This document shows positions 7,337-15,891 of a stretch of 64,000 nt of DNA, piece after piece (position 1 is the first letter of the stretch; every line of letters starts with the position of its first letter). Below the pieces are notes generated by a model that saw nothing but the letters and a program-made list of their open reading frames with translations, was not told the origin of the DNA and made no database searches. The stretch is from Burkholderiaceae bacterium (GTDB lineage Bacteria; Pseudomonadota; Gammaproteobacteria; Burkholderiales; Burkholderiaceae_C): assembly GCA_031253795.1 (NCBI GenBank), contig JAIRVR010000012.1, positions 32,994-96,993 on the forward strand, written 5' to 3'. The translations under genes were made by a program, and so were the position numbers.

Positions 7337-8193
7337 GGAGACACCTCGTCCGGCACCGCGAGGACGGCTTCGCTCCGCGGCTGCTTGTAGCGCGCATAGC
7401 CCCACAGGTACTGCTGCGGGCACTGGCGGATGGACTGCTCCATCGCCTCATTGATCTGCTGCACCGCAGCTTCCAGATTCCGGGACAGGGGCACGGACAA
7501 CTCCTCGAGAAAAAGCACATAGCCCCGCCCCCAGGACAAGCGCTCGCAACGGGCCACGATGATGGTGGCGCCGGTCTGCAACGCCAGCCGCGCGGCCAGC
7601 GTCATGGTATAGGCTTCGCGACCGAAAAAGGGCGACCATACGCCTTGCCCTTCGGGCGGCACCTGGTCGGGCAGCAGGCCCACGGCGGCCCCGCGGCGCA
7701 GCGCCTTGATCATCTGGCGGACGCCGGCCAGCGTGGTCGGCACGGCCTGGACGCCGGGGCGGTTGCGCGCCGTCTCCATGACCTGGGCCAGCCAGGGCTG
7801 GCGCGCGGGACGGTAGAGCACGGTGATCTCGCCATGGTCGCCGGACCAGCGGCGCGCAGCCACCTGCACCGACAGCTCGAAGCAGCCCAGGTGCGGCGTC
7901 AGAAACACCACGCCCCGCCCCGCCGCATAGGCACGCTGTACGCATTCCTCGTTGACCATGGTGCAGCGCGGAGGCTGCCCCAGCCACATGCGCGGCAGCT
8001 CGGCCACCATGCGGCCTGCGTGGCCCACGGCCGAGCTCACGGCGCCAAAACCGTAGCCGGCCTGCCTGGCGTTGGCCAGAAAGCGCCTGCGGTAGGTGGC
8101 AGAAGCCGCGAACGCCGCCCAGCCCAAGAGCGCGCCCAGGAGGTGCAATAGCCCCAAAGGCAGTGCAGCAAAGAGTCGGAACAAGGAAGGCAT
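7333..8193 (-). CDS. Lipid A late acyltransferase, LpxL/LpxM family (first gene of pair)
   Basis: A 286-residue paralogue of the following gene. The acyltransferase motif is HLGCFE (residues 101-106, HX4E form); the N-terminal RLFAALPLGLLHLLGALLGWAAFAA is a membrane anchor. It leads a two-gene unit with an ATGA overlap to the second acyltransferase. Its start codon lies only about 13 nt from the proposed 5' end of the metK leader RNA on the other strand, so the metK promoter must overlap the start of this gene. Together the pair probably adds both secondary acyl chains of lipid A. Confidence 0.9.
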   Translation of the reverse strand: MPSLFRLFAALPLGLLHLLGALLGWAAFAASATYRRRFLANARQAGYGFGAVSSAVGHAGRMVAELPRMWLGQPPRCTMVNEECVQRAYAAGRGVVFLTPHLGCFELSVQVAARRWSGDHGEITVLYRPARQPWLAQVMETARNRPGVQAVPTTLAGVRQMIKALRRGAAVGLLPDQVPPEGQGVWSPFFGREAYTMTLAARLALQTGATIIVARCERLSWGRGYVLFLEELSVPLSRNLEAAVQQINEAMEQSIRQCPQQYLWGYARYKQPRSEAVLAVPDEVSP

Positions 8194-8199
8194 TAAAAT
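8194..8199 (+). promoter_or_regulatory. Putative metK -10 element (TAAAAT)
   Basis: TAAAAT matches the sigma70 -10 consensus at five of six positions and is placed so that transcription would begin at about 8205-8207, exactly where the first helix of the proposed SAM aptamer starts. No convincing -35 is seen 16-18 nt upstream. Confidence 0.45.
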
Positions 8200-8205
8200 G
8201 ATGGG

Positions 8206-8261
8206 GTCGCTGAGTTAACTGAGCAACTTGCAGAGCGACGTAAAAAAATTCTGCTAAAGCG
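8206..8261 (+). promoter_or_regulatory. SAM-II-like riboswitch aptamer in the metK leader
   Basis: The leader folds as a compact H-type pseudoknot: helix P1 GTCGCT (8206-8211) with AGCGAC (8234-8239), and GCAG in the P1 loop (8230-8233) with CTGC (8251-8254) downstream. Conserved-looking SAM-II features appear in order: TTAAC in the loop, TTGCA before the P1 3' strand, an A-rich linker (TAAAAAAAT), and GCTAAA directly after the pseudoknot. This matches the layout of the SAM-II (metA-type) class as remembered. It sits upstream of the SAM synthetase gene and of a hairpin covering its ribosome-binding site, so feedback repression by SAM is the natural reading. Confidence 0.75.
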
Positions 8262-8271
8262 TTCGCCAGAG

Positions 8272-8317
8272 CTCCTGCAGCTTGGGCAACGCCCATAAAA
8301 CAGCTGCAACCAAGGAG
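8272..8317 (+). promoter_or_regulatory. Hairpin sequestering the metK ribosome-binding site
   Basis: CTCCT (8272-8276) pairs with AGGAG (8313-8317) and GCAGCT (8277-8282) with AGCTGC (8302-8307), leaving a 5-nt bulge; an inner GGGC/GCCC hairpin (8284-8294) caps it. The Shine-Dalgarno AAGGAG (8312-8317), nine bases from the metK ATG, is buried. CTGC of the aptamer (8251-8254) could instead pair with GCAG 8277-8280, so pseudoknot formation would favour this closed form. Confidence 0.65.
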
Positions 8318-8326
8318 TTTATTCAC

Positions 8327-9508
8327 ATGGCGAACGACTTTCTCTTCACCTCGGAATCCGTCTCGGAAGGCCATCCGGACAAGGTGGCCGACCAGATCTC
8401 GGACGCGATCCTGGACGCCATTTTCGCCCAAGACCCGTACAGCCGCGTGGCGGCCGAAACACTGACCAACACCGGTCTGGTGGTATTGGCCGGCGAGATC
8501 ACCACGGGTGCCAACGTCGACTACATCCAGGTGGCACGCGACACCATCAAGCGCATCGGCTACGACAACACCGACTACGGCATCGACTACAAGGGCTGCG
8601 CCGTGCTCGTGGCCTACGACAAGCAGAGCCAGGACATCGCCCAGGGCGTGGACAAGGCCAGCGACGACGAACTGAACACCGGCGCCGGCGACCAGGGCCT
8701 GATGTTCGGCTACGCCTGCGATGAGACGCCCGAGCTCATGCCCGCGCCCATCTACTACGCCCACCGCCTTGTCGAGCGCCAGGCCCAACTGCGCAAGGAC
8801 GGCCGCCTGCCCTTCCTGCGCCCCGACGCCAAGAGCCAGGTGACCATGCGCTATGTGGACGGCAAGCCCCACAGCATCGACACCGTGGTGCTGTCCACCC
8901 AGCACAGCCCCGACCAGTCGGAGACCGCCACCCGGATGAAGGCCAGCTTCACCGAAGCCATCATCGAGGAAATCATCAAGCCCGTCCTGCCCTCGGAATG
9001 GCTGAAGGAAACCAAGTTCCTGATCAACCCCACGGGCCGCTTCGTGGTGGGTGGTCCCCAGGGTGACTGCGGCCTGACCGGCCGCAAGATCATCGTCGAC
9101 ACCTATGGCGGTGCCTGCCCCCACGGCGGCGGCGCCTTCAGCGGCAAGGATCCGACGAAGGTGGACCGCAGCGCCGCCTATGCGGCACGCTACGTGGCCA
9201 AGAACATCGTTGCCGCCGGCCTGGCGCGCCAGTGCCAGATCCAGGTGGCCTACGCCATCGGCGTGGCCCGTCCGATGAACATCACGGTCTACACCGAAGG
9301 CACGGGCGTCATCCCCGACGCCGAGATCGCCAAGCTGGTGGCATCGCACTTCGACCTGCGCCCCAAGGGCATCATCCAGATGCTGGACCTGCTGCGCCCC
9401 ATCTACAGCAAGACCGCTGCCTATGGCCACTTCGGCCGCGAAGAGCCCGAATTCACCTGGGAACGCACCGACAAGGCGGCAGCGCTGCGCGCGGCAGCCG
9501 GCCTGTAA
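8327..9508 (+). CDS. metK: S-adenosylmethionine synthetase
   Basis: A 393-residue cytosolic enzyme making SAM from methionine and ATP. Family signatures are present: GHPDK near residue 15 (ATP binding), [12 protein letters not shown] in the middle, and [16 protein letters not shown] (P loop and potassium site). Length is standard. The ATG at 8327 has AAGGAG nine bases upstream, embedded in a leader with a SAM-II-like aptamer and a sequestering hairpin. A strong terminator follows 65 nt after the stop, making it a single-gene unit. Confidence 0.98.
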   Translation: MANDFLFTSESVSEGHPDKVADQISDAILDAIFAQDPYSRVAAETLTNTGLVVLAGEITTGANVDYIQVARDTIKRIGYDNTDYGIDYKGCAVLVAYDKQSQDIAQGVDKASDDELNTGAGDQGLMFGYACDETPELMPAPIYYAHRLVERQAQLRKDGRLPFLRPDAKSQVTMRYVDGKPHSIDTVVLSTQHSPDQSETATRMKASFTEAIIEEIIKPVLPSEWLKETKFLINPTGRFVVGGPQGDCGLTGRKIIVDTYGGACPHGGGAFSGKDPTKVDRSAAYAARYVAKNIVAAGLARQCQIQVAYAIGVARPMNITVYTEGTGVIPDAEIAKLVASHFDLRPKGIIQMLDLLRPIYSKTAAYGHFGREEPEFTWERTDKAAALRAAAGL

Positions 9509-9573
9509 GCCCCAGGCACGGTCACTCTCACCCAGCCGGCGGATGGGTGGATGGTTTTGCCAGCCCTGCACAA

Positions 9574-9606
9574 CCCCGGCCTCAGAACCTGAGGCCGGGG
9601 TTTTTT
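9574..9606 (+). terminator. Rho-independent terminator of metK
   Basis: A perfect 12-bp stem, CCCCGGCCTCAG (9574-9585) with CTGAGGCCGGGG (9589-9600), a 3-nt loop and six T residues (9601-9606). Confidence 0.95.
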
Positions 9607-9766
9607 CATGTGCGGCGGTCAAGCCGCATCAAACCGGGCATGCGCAGCCGTTCCGATGCCGGTACCGACATGACCTCCTGCTAAACTGCCCTCGCCTTTT
9701 TGGTGGCGAATATCCATGCCGCCCCGGAAAATCGATATCGCCGCACCCGAGAAGAGACAAGAAGCA

Positions 9767-11764
9767 ATGGCCGCCTCCTCCAAGACAAACTACTGGTTCA
9801 GCGCCATCCTCTTGCTGGCCATACTCGGCATTTACCTGCCCAGCCTGAGCAACGGACTGCTGTTCGACGATATGCGGCTGACGGATGGCACGATATTCGG
9901 CATCTACGGAAATCCGCTGGACTTGCGGCAGCGCACGCTGTCCTTTGGCAGTTTCGTCTGGATAGAGCAGCTGTTCGGCCCCGGCTGGTGGAAGCAGCGG
10001 GTCTTCAATATCGTGCTGCATGTGGGATCCGTGGCGGCGGTCTATGCCTTGTTCAAGGCATTGCTGACCCATACCCGTTTTCCTCAGGACATGGAAGAGC
10101 AGGCGCATTTCGCCGCTTCGCGCCAGGCGGCCCTGCACCTGGGATTGATTCTGTTCGCGCTCAATCCCGTTGCCGTCTATGCCGTCGCCTATCTGGTGCA
10201 GCGCTCCATCGTCATGGCCACACTGTTCGCCGTGCTGGCCTGCTGGGCCTTCGTGCGCGGCCTGCAGACGGGCCGGCCGGCCTGGCACGTGGGTGCCCTG
10301 GTCTGCTACGTGCTGGCCATTCTGTCCAAGGAGCACGCCTTTCTGACCGTGGCCATGGCCGTGCCGCTGTATATCTTCGTCAAGCGCCCGGGGCTGAAAG
10401 CCAGCCTGATCATCACCGGTGGCGCCCTGGCCCTGCTGGCCGTGGCCGCAGCCGCCGTCTTCCATATTTTCGGCAGCTTCATAGGCCAGCTCTTCGACGA
10501 GCAATCCCGGGGCTATGCGCAGCAGCTGGAAGCGCTGCGCCCCGGCATTACGGCCCAGATCTATCCGCTGAGCATTCTCAACGAGGCATCCCTGTTCTTT
10601 GCCTACGGCCTGCTGTGGGTCCTGCCCTATGTGGGCTGGATGTCCATCGACCTGCGCCCCGCATTCCCGCTGGGAATGGGATCGCTGATGCATTGGCTGG
10701 GAGCCCTTGGTTATGTGGTCCTGCTGGCCGGTTCGGCCTGGGCCGTGATCAAGCGCCCCGGCGTCATGGGCCTGGTGGCACTGTGCCTTTTGTTTCCCCT
10801 GCTCTGGTATGCCACGGAATTCGCCACCGTCTGGCTGCAGGACCCCATGGTGCTTTACCGCAGCTATCTGTGGGCCGTGGCCATTCCCGGCCTGGTCGCC
10901 ATTGCGTTGACCGGCATCCGGCCTCGCACCCTGTATGTCACGGGCATTTTCCTGGGCCTGGTATTCGGTGCCCTGGCATTCGAGCGCGTGCTGTCCCTGC
11001 AGGATTCCGCGACATCCTGGGCGGACGCCGCCGAGAAAATCGACAAAAAGGCCCCCGCCAATGCCGTGGGCCGTGGCCGCCCGTTCCTCAATCTCGGCAC
11101 CGAGCGGGTGGACAAGGGCCTGCTCGACCAGGCCCTGCAGGACTTTGCCACGGCCAACGCATTGGGTGATCTGGGCGGCAGCGCACTCTTCAACATGGGC
11201 GTGGTACTGGCCCAGCAAAAGAAATTCCCCGATGCGCTCAATGCCTTCAATGCCGCGCAGGCCAAGGGCTTCAAGGGCCAGGCACTGCACTACCAGAAGG
11301 CGGAAGTGCTGGCCGCCACAGGGCAATTGCCCCAGGCATTCGACGCCTACACCCTGGCCCTGGCCGAGCCCGGCGACGACAGCCGCAATGCGCAGCAGAT
11401 GGAGCAGACCCTGAGGCTCAAGCGTGCCGAGGTCGCCATCGGAGCCCAGCAATACCAGGCCGCGATCGACGACTTCCAGAACCTGCTCAAGACCTCGCCC
11501 GAAGCTCCGCGCCTGGTCATCGGCCTGGGACTGGCCATGGTCGGCAAGGGCGAGAGTGCCCAGGCCAAGGAAATGCTCATGCCTCTGGTGAACCGCAGCC
11601 CCAGCGCCCCGGCCTTCTATGGGCTGGCCATGGCCTACCACGGCCTGGGCGATCTGCCCCAGGCGCTGAAGTATCTGGATCTGGCCATCCGCCTGGAACC
11701 CCAGAACCCGCAGTACCGGCAAATACGCAGCCGCATCAGCCCTCCAGCCCCGGCAGCCAGGTAG
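9767..11764 (+). CDS. Polytopic membrane protein with TPR tail, TMTC/GT-C-like glycosyltransferase candidate
   Basis: About 665 residues. The N-terminal two thirds has 11-12 membrane helices; the first periplasmic loop carries an acidic motif, NGLLFDDMRLTDG, like the FDD motif of TMTC/PMT-type GT-C enzymes that take sugars from lipid-phosphate donors. The last 220 residues are tetratricopeptide-like helical pairs (LGTERVDKGLLDQALQDFATA, NMGVVLAQQKKFPDALNAF, GLAMAYHGLGDLPQALKYLDLA). The start at 9767 puts the first helix near the N-terminus; an ATG at 9716 in frame would add 17 polar residues. It precedes a fused glycosyltransferase by 9 nt, so a role in glycan or protein glycosylation at the periplasmic face is likely. 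Donor and acceptor are unknown. Confidence 0.7.
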   Translation: MAASSKTNYWFSAILLLAILGIYLPSLSNGLLFDDMRLTDGTIFGIYGNPLDLRQRTLSFGSFVWIEQLFGPGWWKQRVFNIVLHVGSVAAVYALFKALLTHTRFPQDMEEQAHFAASRQAALHLGLILFALNPVAVYAVAYLVQRSIVMATLFAVLACWAFVRGLQTGRPAWHVGALVCYVLAILSKEHAFLTVAMAVPLYIFVKRPGLKASLIITGGALALLAVAAAAVFHIFGSFIGQLFDEQSRGYAQQLEALRPGITAQIYPLSILNEASLFFAYGLLWVLPYVGWMSIDLRPAFPLGMGSLMHWLGALGYVVLLAGSAWAVIKRPGVMGLVALCLLFPLLWYATEFATVWLQDPMVLYRSYLWAVAIPGLVAIALTGIRPRTLYVTGIFLGLVFGALAFERVLSLQDSATSWADAAEKIDKKAPANAVGRGRPFLNLGTERVDKGLLDQALQDFATANALGDLGGSALFNMGVVLAQQKKFPDALNAFNAAQAKGFKGQALHYQKAEVLAATGQLPQAFDAYTLALAEPGDDSRNAQQMEQTLRLKRAEVAIGAQQYQAAIDDFQNLLKTSPEAPRLVIGLGLAMVGKGESAQAKEMLMPLVNRSPSAPAFYGLAMAYHGLGDLPQALKYLDLAIRLEPQNPQYRQIRSRISPPAPAAR

Positions 11765-11773
11765 GCCGGCGCC

Positions 11774-13624
11774 ATGGCATTGCGCATCCTCCATGTCGGC
11801 AAGTTCTTCCCTCCGTACCGCGGAGGCATGGAAGTCTTTCTCGCCGACCTGATCCACGAGCAGCGACGCCAGGGCATCGAGGCCCACGCCCTGGTCCATG
11901 GCGATCCCCTGCCCGAAGACCCCCCCTGGCTGGAACGCGTGCCCGTGCAGTTCAACCTGGTCTATGCGCCGATGGCCATGGGCTTTCGCCGCGCCCTGGG
12001 CCGTGCCATCGAGCGCATACAGCCCGATGTGCTGCATCTGCACCTGCCCAACAATTCGGCCCTGTGGGCGCTCACCCTGCCCATCGCGCGGCGCGTGCCC
12101 TGGGTCATCCACTGGCACTCCGACGTGGTGGTGTCCAATATCAAGTGGTCGGTGGCCCTGGCCTACATGCTGTACCGGCCGTTCGAGCAGGCCCTGCTGG
12201 AACGAAGCCAGCAGGTATTCGCCACTTCGCCCCCCTACCTCGAAGCCAGCAAGGCCTTGCGCACCTGGCGCGACAAGTGCGAAATCGTGCCCCTGGGCCT
12301 GGACCTGCGGACCATTCCCGAACCCGCCTTGCTGGCGGCCGGGCAGGGCTGGCGGCCCCAGACCCGGCTGAAACTGCTGTCCATCGGACGGCTGACCTAT
12401 TACAAGGGCTTTGAAACCCTGATCCGCGCCGTCTCCGCCATGCCTGGCGTGGAACTGCTGATCGTGGGCGACGGCGAGCTGCGTGCGCCGCTGCAGGACC
12501 TGATCGCTGACAGCGCACCGGAGGGCAAGCCACCATCCGTGCGGCTGGCGGGAGCCGTTTCGGACGAGGAAAAGCACGCCTTGCTCGCCGAATGCGACAT
12601 CTTCTGCCTGGCCTCGCGCGAACGCACGGAGGCTTTCGGCATCGTCCTGCTCGAGGCCATGCTCCACCAGCGCCCCTGCATCGTGACCGACCTGCCGGGC
12701 TCGGGCATGCCCTGGGTGGTGGCACATGCACGCTGCGGCCTGCATGTGCCATTCGAGGACATCGATGCCTGGCGCAGTGTCATCGCGCGGCTGCAGCACG
12801 ACGGCTCCCTGCGCGAGCGCCTGGGCCAGGCCGGCCCCCGGGCCCTGCAACGCCACTTCGGCATCGGCGCCTGCGAGCGCGCCGTGGCCCGCCACTACCG
12901 TGCCATGGCACCGGGCCTGGTGCCCGAGCGGGCGCCCGCGGCCATCAGGCGCCGGCTGATGGTGGTGATTTCCACGCGCAACCACGAAGCCAGCATTTCC
13001 GAGCTGGTACGCCGCGTGCGCACACTGGTGGATGCCACCGTCGTTGTCGTGGACAACCGCAGCACCGATGCCACCTGCCACCTGGCCGAGAAAAGCGGTG
13101 CCCGGGTCATGCGCCCGCTGCTGGCCATGACCACCTGGGGCAGCCTGCAGACAGGCATACGCCATGCGCTGGCCCAGGGCTATGAATCCGTGCTCACCAT
13201 CGACGCCGATGGCCGCTACGAAGCCGAGGAAATCCCGGCCCTGCTTGCGGCACAGGGTTCGGCCGATGTGGTGGTCGGCTACTTCGAGGCCCAGCACAGC
13301 CGCGTCAGGCGCATGGCCTGGCAGTGGTTCCGGTGGGTCACGGGCTTTCCGCTGCGCGACTTCGTCTCGGGTTTCCGCGTCTATAACCGCCATGCCATGC
13401 GCGTCGCGGCCTCGGCCGACGCCACACTGCTCGACTACCAGGACATTGGAACGCTGCTGCTCATGCGCCGTGCACGGCTGCGCATCGCCGAAGCGGCCCT
13501 GCCCCTGCACACGGCCAAGCCCGACCGTTCCAAGATGTTCCAGTCCTGGGCCCATGCGCTGCGCTACGTGGCCGTATCCACTCTGCTGGGTGTGGCCCAC
13601 CTGCGCGCGCGAACCGGCGACTAG
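11774..13624 (+). CDS. Fused glycosyltransferase: GT4 domain plus GT2 domain
   Basis: A 616-residue protein with two catalytic units. Residues 1-385 are a GT4 (GT-B fold) enzyme: HVGKFFPPYRGGMEVFL at the N-terminus and the EX7E motif with Glu286 and Glu294 in RTEAFGIVLLEAM. Residues 393-616 are a GT2 (GT-A fold) enzyme: VVISTRNHEASI, VVVVDNRSTDAT and the metal motif DAD at 477-479, closest in style to dolichyl-phosphate-mannose-synthase-like GT2. The two are joined by a short Arg/Pro-rich linker. It follows the TMTC-like gene by 9 nt. Such a fusion could add two successive sugars, or make a lipid-linked sugar (GT2) for the neighbouring membrane enzyme. Sugar specificity is unknown. Confidence 0.85.
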   Translation: MALRILHVGKFFPPYRGGMEVFLADLIHEQRRQGIEAHALVHGDPLPEDPPWLERVPVQFNLVYAPMAMGFRRALGRAIERIQPDVLHLHLPNNSALWALTLPIARRVPWVIHWHSDVVVSNIKWSVALAYMLYRPFEQALLERSQQVFATSPPYLEASKALRTWRDKCEIVPLGLDLRTIPEPALLAAGQGWRPQTRLKLLSIGRLTYYKGFETLIRAVSAMPGVELLIVGDGELRAPLQDLIADSAPEGKPPSVRLAGAVSDEEKHALLAECDIFCLASRERTEAFGIVLLEAMLHQRPCIVTDLPGSGMPWVVAHARCGLHVPFEDIDAWRSVIARLQHDGSLRERLGQAGPRALQRHFGIGACERAVARHYRAMAPGLVPERAPAAIRRRLMVVISTRNHEASISELVRRVRTLVDATVVVVDNRSTDATCHLAEKSGARVMRPLLAMTTWGSLQTGIRHALAQGYESVLTIDADGRYEAEEIPALLAAQGSADVVVGYFEAQHSRVRRMAWQWFRWVTGFPLRDFVSGFRVYNRHAMRVAASADATLLDYQDIGTLLLMRRARLRIAEAALPLHTAKPDRSKMFQSWAHALRYVAVSTLLGVAHLRARTGD

Positions 13625-13632
13625 CGGTGTGG

Positions 13633-14748
13633 CTAGGAGGGTGCGTCCGCCAGGCCCAGTTCCTCACGCATGCGCTGCACGAAACGCGCCTGCGTGAATT
13701 GCTGGGCCCGCTCCATGCAGGCCCTCGAGGTGGCAGGCCCGTGCATGGCTTCCATGCCCTCCACGGCGGCCACCACGGATGGCGGCGTGGGCGGATCCGC
13801 CACCAGGATGCCGGTCTCCCCATGGACCACGGTTTCCAGCAAGCCGCCCTGGGCCACGCCGATGACGGGCTTGCCGGCCGCCATGGCCTCGACGGGCGAC
13901 ATGCCGAAGTCCTCATCGATCGGCAGGTAGACCACGGCCCGCGCGCCGCCGACCCACATGCGCAGTTGCTCGTCGGTCTGCCAGCCGGTGAACTCGATGT
14001 TCGGCGCGCCGGCCGCCAGGGCCTTCAGGCGCTCGAGTTCGGACCCGCCCGACAGCACCACCAGCCGGTGCTGCGGCATGTGCAAAAACGCGAGAACAAT
14101 GGTGTCCACGCGCTTGTTGGGCACCAGCCGCGCCGTGGACAGGTAATAGCCCTCATCCCCCATGGGCCTGAAATCCCCGGTGGCCACGGGTGGATAGACC
14201 ACCTTGGCATCCAGCCCGGTATGGCGCAGCAGGCGCTGGCGCACATTCTCGGAGTTGACGAGGATGCAGTCCATGCGGCCTATGGCCTTTTCATAGCGCC
14301 GGCGAAACCACCGGACGAACAGCGCGTACAGCGGGCGCAGGGGAGCAGGAAACTGCGCCAGCGTGCTGTCATACAAATCGTAGGCAAAGCGTGGAATCGT
14401 GTGGCAGTAGTACAGGCGCAGGCCGGAGCGCTGCTGGTACACGGCCAGCGGCGCGTAAAAGCCGCTGTAGACCACCTGGCGCGCATGGCGCAGACGCTGG
14501 GCACGAAAGGCGAAGCACCACATGCTTTCGGGAATGCGCGGCAGCATGGACGACCAGCCCCCGCACAGTTCCTGCACCTGCACGGGCGAGTCCTCGAGCA
14601 GCGGAGCCGCCTGGTCATAACAGCGGCTCACCACGGTGTCGAAGCCGGGCAAGGCCTGCGCCAGCGTCAGCGTGACGCGCTCCGCTCCGCCTGCGACCTG
14701 CATGAAGTCATAGAGTAGAAAATGGCTGCCATCGGCACGGTTCGTCAT
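13633..14748 (-). CDS. GT4 glycosyltransferase
   Basis: A 371-residue GT-B enzyme. The N-terminal domain has LLYDFMQVAGGAERVTLTLAQAL (glycine-rich acceptor loop), and the C-terminal domain has STARLVPNKRVD and the EX7E motif in EDFGMSPVEAMAAGKPVIG. No signal or membrane helix is seen, so it acts on the cytosolic side of a lipid-linked glycan. It is the last gene of the long - strand polysaccharide array; its ATG overlaps the previous stop (ATGA). It converges with the fused glycosyltransferase gene, the stops being 9 nt apart, with no terminator visible between them. Confidence 0.85.
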   Translation of the reverse strand: MTNRADGSHFLLYDFMQVAGGAERVTLTLAQALPGFDTVVSRCYDQAAPLLEDSPVQVQELCGGWSSMLPRIPESMWCFAFRAQRLRHARQVVYSGFYAPLAVYQQRSGLRLYYCHTIPRFAYDLYDSTLAQFPAPLRPLYALFVRWFRRRYEKAIGRMDCILVNSENVRQRLLRHTGLDAKVVYPPVATGDFRPMGDEGYYLSTARLVPNKRVDTIVLAFLHMPQHRLVVLSGGSELERLKALAAGAPNIEFTGWQTDEQLRMWVGGARAVVYLPIDEDFGMSPVEAMAAGKPVIGVAQGGLLETVVHGETGILVADPPTPPSVVAAVEGMEAMHGPATSRACMERAQQFTQARFVQRMREELGLADAPS

Positions 14749-15890
14749 GGCAGCAATCCCTTCAAATGCTCGAGCATGGCCTGTGCACGGACATCCCAGG
14801 CATGCTCATCCACGAATTGCCGGGCATGGCCGGTCGGCCGCGCACGCGCCTGCTGGCGGGCCTGCTCCATGGCCTGGTAAAAGCCCTGCACGCCATTGCC
14901 ATAGCAGGCCAGCGCCCCCATGCCCCCACGCAGGCCGCCGAGGTCGGTGCTGGCCACACCCAGTCCCGCGGCGATGTATTCGTAGAACTTCAGCGGCCGC
15001 TCCACATAGCGCATGCGGCCATCGGCGTCACGGAAGGGAATCAGCCCCACCTCGTAGCCTGGCAGGATCCTGGCCAGGTCCTGGCGCGACACACTGCCAC
15101 GCCAGGCCAGGTTCGGGGGATCGCCGGCCGTGGCCTCGCCCCCCGGACCGTAGATATCGAAGCTCCAGTCCGGCATGCTGCGCGCGGCCGCGACCAGCAA
15201 ATCCCGGTCCAGCCATGCCGTCATGCCGCCCACGTAGACCGCACTGCGCGCCCGCCGCTGCGGGGCCGGAGCCTCTGGCGATGGCGACTTCGGCAGCAGT
15301 CCGGCATCCACCCCATTGGGCATGTACCGCACCGGCGTACGCGCGTTGAGGCCCTGGGCATAGGCCTGCAGCGGGCGTGAAACGGCCCAGATCTCGTCGA
15401 AGCCCGGGCCGCGCAACAAGGCTTCCTGGGCATCCATGACCACGCCATGCAAATCCGCGGCAAACCCGCGCGGCCAGTCGTTGAGGCGGCAGATCCGCAG
15501 GCGGGCGCTGATCCGGTCCTGCACCAGCAGATTCGGTGCCACGTCGGCCAGACACAGGTCATAGCGGGTGCGCAGCAACGGTGCAGGAAGCAGGCAGCCA
15601 TACCAGCGCGTCTGCCATGCAAAGCGCAGAAACAGGCGATGTGCGGGAAAGGGCGCCTTGGCCGTCCATTCCACCAGCCCCGGAGCCACGCCGTGCGCCA
15701 CGCCACCCCCTGCCCATGCCCGCCGCAGGCGGCCATGGCGCTGGCGCCCCACCATGTCCATGGGCGATGAGAGCGTAGGCACATAGTCCACCTGCCAGCC
15801 CGCGCCAGCCAGTGCCTGGGCCAGGTACTGGGTTCCCACCTTGGTACCGCCGTCGATGAAGGACTGGGTGCCGAGCACGATGGCACGCAT
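14745..15890 (-). CDS. Glycosyltransferase, GT4-like
   Basis: A 381-residue putative glycosyltransferase. It begins MRAIVLGTQSFIDGGTKVGTQ, with an alternating fold typical of GT-B enzymes, and the C-terminal half has VYVGGMTAWLDRDLLVAA and ERPLKFYEYIAAGLGVAST, the region that holds the nucleotide sugar in GT4. The ATG at 15888-15890 has GGGAG just upstream and is one base past the stop of the preceding gene; an upstream in-frame start would lie within that gene. Sugar and linkage unknown. Confidence 0.75.
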   Translation of the reverse strand: MRAIVLGTQSFIDGGTKVGTQYLAQALAGAGWQVDYVPTLSSPMDMVGRQRHGRLRRAWAGGGVAHGVAPGLVEWTAKAPFPAHRLFLRFAWQTRWYGCLLPAPLLRTRYDLCLADVAPNLLVQDRISARLRICRLNDWPRGFAADLHGVVMDAQEALLRGPGFDEIWAVSRPLQAYAQGLNARTPVRYMPNGVDAGLLPKSPSPEAPAPQRRARSAVYVGGMTAWLDRDLLVAAARSMPDWSFDIYGPGGEATAGDPPNLAWRGSVSRQDLARILPGYEVGLIPFRDADGRMRYVERPLKFYEYIAAGLGVASTDLGGLRGGMGALACYGNGVQGFYQAMEQARQQARARPTGHARQFVDEHAWDVRAQAMLEHLKGLLP

Positions 15891-15891
15891 C

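Noticed and set aside
9629..13600. A 1323-codon open frame on the - strand
   Set aside because: It is antisense to the TMTC-like protein and the fused glycosyltransferase, has a His/Gln/Gly/Arg-biased composition typical of GC-rich shadow frames, and shows no domain.
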